Below, piece by piece: positions 42,431 through 47,607 of a DNA stretch of 47,607 nt. The stretch's first letter is position 1; every line of letters starts with the position of its first letter. The stretch lies in the NCBI GenBank assembly GCA_023423275.1, contig JAFAFW010000073.1, forward strand, positions 1-47,607, in the 5' to 3' direction. The notes below the pieces were generated by a model. The model was not told the DNA's origin. It was given only the letters and a program-made list of their open reading frames with translations, and searched no databases. A program made the position numbers and the translations under genes. Source of the stretch: Pseudomonadota bacterium (GTDB lineage: Bacteria; Pseudomonadota; Alphaproteobacteria; Rhizobiales; Hyphomicrobiaceae).

Positions 42431-43267
42431 CTATTCGCCCTGGGCACGCGGGTCGGGAGACCATTCCAGCTCACCCGCCGTTCCGGCACTTTCCGATAAG
42501 GCTGCCAGCCCCTCAACGTCTTTGAGATACAGGTTGTTGTTGGGCCCGAGTTCGATCAGTCTCTGATTTTGAAGTTGGACCAACGCCAGTGCCAGCAAAT
42601 CGATGGTCAGCTCGAGATATTCGGCAACCACCGCGCTCCTCGGAACATCATCGATGAGATAGGGATCGCGGCCTTCATTGCGATTGCGGCGGGACAGCGC
42701 CACCAGCAACGCCGCCAGCCGGACAACAGGCCTGCCCCGGCCATCCGCAGCAAGCGATTTACGGCGGAATTCGAATTCCCGAATGATCGCCGCATTCAAC
42801 CGCTTATTCGCACGTTGATCGTTTGCGCTGATCTGGTCGACAGCGCTACGCGGCAGGCATGTCACCCATGTTTCACCGACAGCGCGCGCACTGCATGCGT
42901 GCGTGGGCAGAAAACCCATGCCGACGATGTCACCGGCGAAGGCAAATTCGATGACATCGGGTTGGCCATCAGGGCCTGCCGTATAAAGACAAATGCTTCC
43001 GGATTCGATCCGGTAAAGCTCTGTTTTCGCATCGCCGGTTTCGAACAGGACTTCATTGCCCGCCAAAACGCGAGCCGAACGATCCCCAGCAACGTCGTCC
43101 CGAGCCTCTATTGAGGATGCAGCTCCCGGCGGCATTCCCGACTCGGCCGCAACACGCGACATAACCAACTCCACACACCCACTCCCTGACGTTGCATGAA
43201 CCGCGCAACCTGTGCAATGGAACTTGCACTTAGCGCTAACGCCGAAGCTTAGATTTAGCTCCGTCAT
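42431..43267 (-). CDS. Fnr-like Crp-family regulator with candidate Fe-S cysteines
   Basis: A 278-residue Crp/Fnr-family protein. The N-terminus has Cys 18, Cys 21 and Cys 31 in FHCTGCAVHATSGSGC, and Cys 137 lies in WVTCLPRSAVDQ, where E. coli Fnr has its fourth cluster ligand. This suggests a 4Fe-4S oxygen sensor. The effector domain runs from about 65 to 150 (LFETGDAKTELYRIESGSICLY) and the winged helix from about 205. The recognition helix reads ELTIDLLALALVQLQ, where Fnr has TVETISRLLGRFQ, so the DNA-contacting Glu, Ser and Arg are missing. The ATG at 43267 keeps the cysteines but has no ribosome site; an ATG at 43162 with GGAG would lose them. Confidence 0.85.
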   Translation of the reverse strand: MTELNLSFGVSAKCKFHCTGCAVHATSGSGCVELVMSRVAAESGMPPGAASSIEARDDVAGDRSARVLAGNEVLFETGDAKTELYRIESGSICLYTAGPDGQPDVIEFAFAGDIVGMGFLPTHACSARAVGETWVTCLPRSAVDQISANDQRANKRLNAAIIREFEFRRKSLAADGRGRPVVRLAALLVALSRRNRNEGRDPYLIDDVPRSAVVAEYLELTIDLLALALVQLQNQRLIELGPNNNLYLKDVEGLAALSESAGTAGELEWSPDPRAQGE

Positions 43268-43441
43268 AACCGGACGGAGCTTAACCTTACGTAAACTCGA
43301 CGACTGGTTTCGGCAGGGTGTGTGGCATTTGCGCGATATGGCATCGCGAAGTGTCGCAAAATGGCATCAAATCGGTCGGCGGCAGGCCTGCTCCGAAGGA
43401 TCGGCGTCGCGATCGGAACGCAGACATCCGCCCCGTCCCCC

Positions 43442-43666
43442 TTATTTCGCTCCGACCCGCTTCAGAGATTTGATCGGCGCTCGCCCGCGGCCGGAGCGCT
43501 CGGCGATTTCGCGGTCCTGCGCTTCGATGAACTCTTGCGCCGGTGTATCGCCGTCGAGGCCTCCGAGAATGGAACCAGGCACCCGTCGATTGGACGTCAC
43601 GGTTCCATCCTCATAAACGACATTGAACAAAACGAATTCGGCCTTTGCCGTTGGCTTGCGGGCCAT
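43442..43666 (-). CDS. Small uncharacterised protein (74 residues)
   Basis: A soluble protein MARKPTAKAEFVLFNVVYEDGTVTSNRRVPGSILGGLDGDTP, followed by an acidic helix (QEFIEAQDREIAERSG) and a basic end (IKSLKRVGAK). The start ATG at 43666 follows AAAGGAAA. It looks like a compact beta-hairpin with helix and is likely real. No family was recognised. It reads in the same direction as the RNA helicase gene upstream and lies 59 bases after it, so the two may be co-transcribed. Confidence 0.7.
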   Translation of the reverse strand: MARKPTAKAEFVLFNVVYEDGTVTSNRRVPGSILGGLDGDTPAQEFIEAQDREIAERSGRGRAPIKSLKRVGAK

Positions 43667-43725
43667 CTGGTTTCCTTTCGTCGTTGCGGGGAGAGATGAA
43701 AGACGCCCCGCGCATCAATTCATGA

Positions 43726-45558
43726 TCAGCCCGCTTCTCGTTTTGCGCCGCCAGCCCCATAACGCGGCCGCCGCTTGTGCTTCATCCTGCGATCGGGAGA
43801 GGTGTCCGCGCTGCTCGCGCCGTCAGTCGCTGTCCGCGTATCGGCGCGATCGTGCCGCTTGCGTTGAGCACCATACCCCTGACGCGATGCGTTCTGAGGC
43901 CGCCCATCCTGGCCATTTCCGCGATGACCATGGCTTGCGTCGCCGCGCGGCTTGCTCCAACGGTCGGAGCGTGAAGCGGCCGCGCCCGCAGCACTTCCGG
44001 TCTCAGAACGTGTCTCGGACCGGTCGCGCCACTTGCGCTGACCACCGTCATACCCCTGACGCGATCCATTCTGAGAACGCGCATCCTGGTCATTTCCGCG
44101 ATGATCTCGACCTGCTCCGCTGCGAGGATTATCCCGCCGATCGGAGTGTGTGCGAGCGGGCTTTTCCCCGGCGGGCGACGTCCGATCCCGACTCCGGCCA
44201 TCAAATCGGTCAGACCGCGAGGTGCCCGCGCCTGCGGCACTTTTGGTCTCAGAACGCGTCTCGGACCGGTCACGCCACTTGCGCTGACCACCGTCATGTC
44301 CCTGACGCGATCCATTCTGAGAACGTGCATCCTGGCCGTTCCCGCGATGACCTTGACCACCGCCGCTGCGCGGTTTGTTCCAATGATTGGCGCGTGAGCG
44401 GGCGGGCCTCTCCTCGATGGGCAACGTCGTATCCTGACGCCGGTCCTCGAACGGAATGGACTGACGCGTCAGCCGTTCGATTGCACGCAGCTTGTCGCGC
44501 TCGTCTCCAGCACACAGCGAGATTGCGCTGCCGGACGCACCGGCGCGCGCCGTACGCCCGATCCGATGGACATAGGCTTCCGGAACATCCGGAAGCTCAT
44601 AATTCACGACATGGGACACGTCATCCACATCGATGCCGCGCGCCGCGATGTCGGTTGCCACCAGGACGCGGATTTTCGAACGCCGGAAAGCGTCGAGCGC
44701 AACCTCACGCTGGCGCTGGCTCTTGTTGCCGTGAATGGAAGCAACCCGAATTCCACAGGTTTCAAGGTGCTTCGTCACACGATCCGCGCCGCGTTTCGTG
44801 CGGGTAAAGACCAGCGCACGTGACAGCGCCGGGTCTGCAAACAATTCGGCCAGCAGCGCCGGCTTTCTCTGATTGTCGACGTGGATGATGCGCTGTGTGA
44901 CGCGCTCCGCGGTCGACGCTACCGGCGTGACCGTGACCCTCACCGGATCGCGCAGGAAGTCCTTCACCATTTCGGCGATCTCGCTCGGCATGGTCGCGGA
45001 GAAGAACAGCGTCTGACGCCGGATGGTCAGTTCCTTGACGATGCGCCGGATCGGCTTGACGAAACCGAGGTCCAGCATCTGGTCGGCTTCATCGAGAACC
45101 AAGACCTCGGTCCCCTGCAGAAGAATATTACGCTCGGCGACATGATCGAGCAGGCGCCCCGGCGTCGCGATAAGCACGTCGACACCACGCGCCAGCGCAT
45201 GGATCTGCGGTCGATGCGGCACGCCGCCGACCATCACCGCGACGGACAACCGCATATGACGGCCGTAGGCACGGAAGCTATCGGCAATCTGCGCGGCAAG
45301 CTCACGCGTCGGCGACAGTACCAGCACGCGGCAGCCCTTGGGCATCGGCGCCCGCTGCTCGCTGGCGAGGCGGTTCAGGATAGGTAGCGCGAACGCCGCC
45401 GTTTTACCCGTGCCCGTCTGCGCGATTCCGAGCAGATCGGACCCCGCCATCACGGCAGGGATCGCCTTTGCCTGGATCGGCGTCGGTGTGTCGTATCCTT
45501 GGTCTGTCAACGCCTTGAGGATTGGCGCAGCGAGACCGAGTTCAGAAAAGTTGGTCAC
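43726..45558 (-). CDS. DEAD-box RNA helicase (RhlE type) with repeated basic tail
   Basis: A 610-residue ATP-dependent RNA helicase. The core (1-380) has the Q motif (PTPIQAKAIPAV), Walker A AQTGTGKT (about 46-53), LVLDEADQMLD, FFSATMP and HRIGRTARAG, all intact. It remodels RNA in ribosome assembly or mRNA decay in the cytoplasm. The tail after about 385 is rich in Arg, Gly, Asp, Gln and Ser and contains three related copies of a GNGQDARSQNGSRQG-type unit (see repeat entry). The GTG at 45558 is chosen because it directly precedes the TNFSELGL start of the family, with AAAGA upstream; a longer ATG reading lacks a ribosome site. Confidence 0.93.
   Translation of the reverse strand: MTNFSELGLAAPILKALTDQGYDTPTPIQAKAIPAVMAGSDLLGIAQTGTGKTAAFALPILNRLASEQRAPMPKGCRVLVLSPTRELAAQIADSFRAYGRHMRLSVAVMVGGVPHRPQIHALARGVDVLIATPGRLLDHVAERNILLQGTEVLVLDEADQMLDLGFVKPIRRIVKELTIRRQTLFFSATMPSEIAEMVKDFLRDPVRVTVTPVASTAERVTQRIIHVDNQRKPALLAELFADPALSRALVFTRTKRGADRVTKHLETCGIRVASIHGNKSQRQREVALDAFRRSKIRVLVATDIAARGIDVDDVSHVVNYELPDVPEAYVHRIGRTARAGASGSAISLCAGDERDKLRAIERLTRQSIPFEDRRQDTTLPIEERPARSRANHWNKPRSGGGQGHRGNGQDARSQNGSRQGHDGGQRKWRDRSETRSETKSAAGAGTSRSDRFDGRSRDRTSPAGEKPARTHSDRRDNPRSGAGRDHRGNDQDARSQNGSRQGYDGGQRKWRDRSETRSETGSAAGAAASRSDRWSKPRGDASHGHRGNGQDGRPQNASRQGYGAQRKRHDRADTRTATDGASSADTSPDRRMKHKRRPRYGAGGAKREAG
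43853..44350 (-). repeat. Three imperfect tandem repeats in the helicase tail
   Basis: Three copies of a 75-105-base unit end at 43927, 44104 and 44350 and are marked by the shared GCGATGA at their boundaries (starts 177 and 246 bases apart). Copies two and three (by sequence order from the left) are nearly identical at the DNA level; the leftmost is shorter and diverged. They encode the QDARSQNGSRQG(H/Y)DGGQRKW-type unit. Confidence 0.7.
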
Positions 45559-45860
45559 TGAATATCTTTCATGAGCAGCCAACCGGCCGGGTGCCCGTCT
45601 CATGCGACAAGCAGCCAGCGGCCGTGGCTCGACCGTATGGACGCCCCGCGTGGCCTGGGCTGTCGGATGGAAAAACGTTCGGGGCGCTCAACAGGGGGAC
45701 GAAACGAAGCTGGGGGTACAACCCTTCAGCACATATCCCTTCACGCGGCTGGAGCGCCGGAAATCGCTCTACGAGCGGTGCCGGCTTCTCGCATGCTGCA
45801 TTGCAAAAGTCAAATACTACGTCGAACTTACACGACGACTTGAACGGTACACGGCGGACG
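45559..45860. other. Leader of the RNA helicase gene
   Basis: This 302-base gap lies between the sulfatase stop and the helicase start, both on the minus strand. It must hold the helicase promoter and a long leader, a common trait of RNA helicase genes. A weak minus-strand -10-like TAGTAT is seen near 45815, but no convincing promoter or gene. Confidence 0.5.
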
Positions 45861-47330
45861 TCAGGACGCCTTCTCGATCTCGGCACTGGTTCCGGGCGAC
45901 GGCGTAAACACCAACAACCCCTCCTGCCGAATCACATCGTTCCCGCCCCAGAATTCCGCTTTCGCCTGCTGATCGGCCTTCGCGCGCCGATCGACCTCTT
46001 CCGGGTTGCAGATCCCGCGCAACTCGCGCTCAAGGGCCGCCGCCCGTGCCTGGCCGGCTGGCGTCGCCGCCAGATCGTTCGTCTCGCCGGGATCGACCGC
46101 CAGATCGAAGAATTGCGGCTCGGCGCCAACGTGATAGACGAGCTTTTCGTTGCCCCTGCGCAGCATGAACATCCCGGCCCGGGATCCGGCAGCGTGATAT
46201 TCCGCGAACACAGGATCGGGACGGCGGGCCTGTGCAAGCACCGGCCAAAGGGACCGCGCATGCGCCGGATGTTCAGGGCCGACGGGTGCCTGCCCAAACG
46301 CTTCCAGGATGGTCGGATACAGGTCGATGTGAGAAACCGGCTCGTCGCAAACCTGACCGGCAGGGATATCCGGCCCCGCCAGGATCAGCGGAACACCGGC
46401 TGATGGTTCATAGAGCTGGAACTTGCCGAGCAGGCCGTGCGCTCCCAGCGCCTCGCCGTGGTCGCTCGTATAGACGATGCGCGTATCGTCCGCGAAACCG
46501 AGCCGCTCGATGGCCGACAAGACCATCCCGATCTGCTCGTCCAGGTGGCTGCAAAGCGCGTAATAGCAGGTTGCGATTTGGCGCAGCATGGCCTCGTCGT
46601 CGAGATCGCGATAGGCGAAGTTTTCGCGCAGATGACGGATCGCGGCGTGCTCCGGCCGCTCACCCGGACGATGCACGGGCGGCAGCGGCAAGTCCACATC
46701 GCGATAGAGATCCAGGAATCGTTGCGGCACGCTGAACGGCGGATGCGCACTCACATACGACACCATCAGCGCCCACGGCTTGTCGCCGGCTGACGCCGCG
46801 CGCTGCTCCAGCCAAGCGATGGCGTGTTCGGTGATGTCTGCGTCGTATTTCTGATAGGTCGTTTCGCCGACACCGGACTTCTCCGCATAGAGCTCCCACT
46901 GCCCCGTGTTGACCGGCTCCTCGCCGCTCCAGCGCAGCAGCATGCTGACGCCGCCCTTGCCGCCGAGGATGTGCATGGGCACGATCTCCTCGGAAAATCC
47001 GTTATCGTCCTGGGTGCTGCGGTAATGCAGCTTGCCGACGGATGCCACCTCATGACCGGCGTCCCGCAACCGGTGATGCCAGGTCGGGATGCGGCCGTCG
47101 TAGGTGATCGCGTTGTCCCAATAGCCGGTCTCGTGCGGATACCGGCCCGTGGCAACGGCTGCGCGCGACGGACAGCAGATCGGACTTGCGGTGTACGCGT
47201 TCGTGAAGCGCGTGCCGCGTGCCGCGAGGGCATCGAGGTTGGGCGTCTTGACGATGCCACCGCTCGCCGCGCCCAACGCCGTGCGCGCGTGATTGTCCGA
47301 CATCACAAACAGTAAATTGGCGGGCTTCAT
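45861..47330 (-). CDS. Sulfatase of the formylglycine type
   Basis: A 489-residue alkaline-phosphatase-superfamily hydrolase of sulfate or phosphonate esters. The sulfatase signature CCPSRAAVATG has Cys 52 as the residue converted to formylglycine. The metal-binding Asp 12, the YTSDHGEALGAHGLLGKFQLYEPS motif near 320 and a C-terminal region follow family order. It has no Sec signal from the chosen start, so it is probably cytoplasmic. The ATG at 47330 is preferred because the GAGGA upstream is then 7 bases away; the ATG at 47336 is too close. The substrate is unknown; choline-sulfatase-like or phosphonate-monoester hydrolase activity is possible. No maturase gene is nearby. Confidence 0.9.
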   Translation of the reverse strand: MKPANLLFVMSDNHARTALGAASGGIVKTPNLDALAARGTRFTNAYTASPICCPSRAAVATGRYPHETGYWDNAITYDGRIPTWHHRLRDAGHEVASVGKLHYRSTQDDNGFSEEIVPMHILGGKGGVSMLLRWSGEEPVNTGQWELYAEKSGVGETTYQKYDADITEHAIAWLEQRAASAGDKPWALMVSYVSAHPPFSVPQRFLDLYRDVDLPLPPVHRPGERPEHAAIRHLRENFAYRDLDDEAMLRQIATCYYALCSHLDEQIGMVLSAIERLGFADDTRIVYTSDHGEALGAHGLLGKFQLYEPSAGVPLILAGPDIPAGQVCDEPVSHIDLYPTILEAFGQAPVGPEHPAHARSLWPVLAQARRPDPVFAEYHAAGSRAGMFMLRRGNEKLVYHVGAEPQFFDLAVDPGETNDLAATPAGQARAAALERELRGICNPEEVDRRAKADQQAKAEFWGGNDVIRQEGLLVFTPSPGTSAEIEKAS

Positions 47331-47535
47331 CGGCATTTCCTCGCGCATCTCCATCGCCGTAGCCAGCCGTCCGCGCACATCAAAACGCACGGATAGCCGC
47401 CGGCGATTTATTGGTTAGAGCTCGCACCAAATGCCGAACCCAATCCGTCACTCAGACTAGATCGTCATGCGTTAAGTGGAAATCGGGGATTCCCTTGATC
47501 GTCGAACTGTGATTCACCGTCGGTGGAGGTGGATC
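47331..47535. other. Sulfatase upstream region and probable left end of an insertion sequence
   Basis: About 205 bases between the sulfatase start and the transposase start. A CTAG at 47457-47460 is the preferred target of IS630-type elements, so the element may begin just past it. The right end lies outside the window, so the inverted repeats cannot be compared. Confidence 0.35.
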
Positions 47536-47607
47536 ATGGGACGCAGCTATTCATTGGATTTGCGCGAGCGGCTGCTGGCACGGGTAGCGGGTGGCCAGTC
47601 GCGTCGC
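47536..47607 (+). mobile_element. Start of an IS630-family transposase (cut by the window edge)
   Basis: The ATG at 47536 has GGAGG 8 bases upstream. The first 24 residues, MGRSYSLDLRERLLARVAGG and QSRR, match the N-terminal helix-turn-helix region of IS630-type transposases. The rest of the element lies beyond the window, so it cannot be said whether it is complete. Confidence 0.8.

Noticed and set aside
43686..43711. GCGGGG/CCCCGC hairpin after the helicase stop as a terminator
   Set aside because: Only 6 bp with a 14-base loop and no T-run on either strand.

Overview
The window looks like chromosomal DNA of an alphaproteobacterium, most likely in the Hyphomicrobiales. The base composition is high in G+C and the genes are closely packed. 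It carries an ethylmalonyl-CoA pathway cluster, a TIGR02302-type protein beside lysA, an alpha-2-macroglobulin/PBP1C pair, an Fnr-type regulator and a perfect CtrA-type box (TTAA-N7-TTAAC). The genus cannot be fixed from the sequence alone. Nearly all genes are intact and share one composition. The only mobile element seen is the start of an IS630-type transposase at the right edge. No CRISPR array, prophage or rRNA was found.

Layout. Positions 1-8.3 kb hold amino acid and central metabolism: a 2-hydroxyacid dehydrogenase, an aspartate aminotransferase, an LptM-like lipoprotein, a SAF-domain oxidoreductase on the opposite strand, lysA and a TIGR02302 membrane protein. Positions 8.4-13.3 kb hold a LysR regulator, a predicted outer-membrane barrel, a PHB-depolymerase-type esterase and an NhaD antiporter. 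Positions 13.5-20.9 kb are the pbpC/alpha-2-macroglobulin operon for envelope repair or defence. Positions 21.1-27.4 kb hold an unknown protein, a 0.9-kb A+T-richer gap with a possible 30-residue membrane peptide, and a tight two-gene operon. That operon encodes a double-ATPase (AAA plus HerA-like) protein of 1172 residues and a winged-helix-like partner. It is the best candidate here for an undescribed system. Positions 27.7-31.7 kb hold a CAP-domain lipoprotein behind the CtrA box, two small unknowns, a D,D-carboxypeptidase, tRNA-Leu(CAA) and an AI-2E family transporter.

Positions 31.7-38.4 kb are the ethylmalonyl-CoA pathway block: ecm on the minus strand, ccr and mcd on the plus strand, with three small unknown genes inside or beside it. 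Together Ccr, Ecm and Mcd turn crotonyl-CoA and CO2 into mesaconyl-CoA, so the cell can assimilate acetyl-CoA, for instance from C1 units or from polyhydroxybutyrate. Positions 38.7-40.15 kb hold an unknown protein and then a compact unit: hairpin, short Cys-rich upstream ORF, second hairpin, and two small overlapping genes ending in a strong terminator. This layout suggests translational or attenuation control.

Positions 40.1-47.6 kb hold a CysB-like regulator, an MltB-type lytic transglycosylase, an Fnr-like regulator with candidate Fe-S cysteines but an atypical recognition helix, a small conserved-looking protein, a DEAD-box RNA helicase with a repeated RG/RD-rich tail, a sulfatase and the IS630 start.

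Calls rest on reading motifs and family resemblance by eye. No database search was possible.
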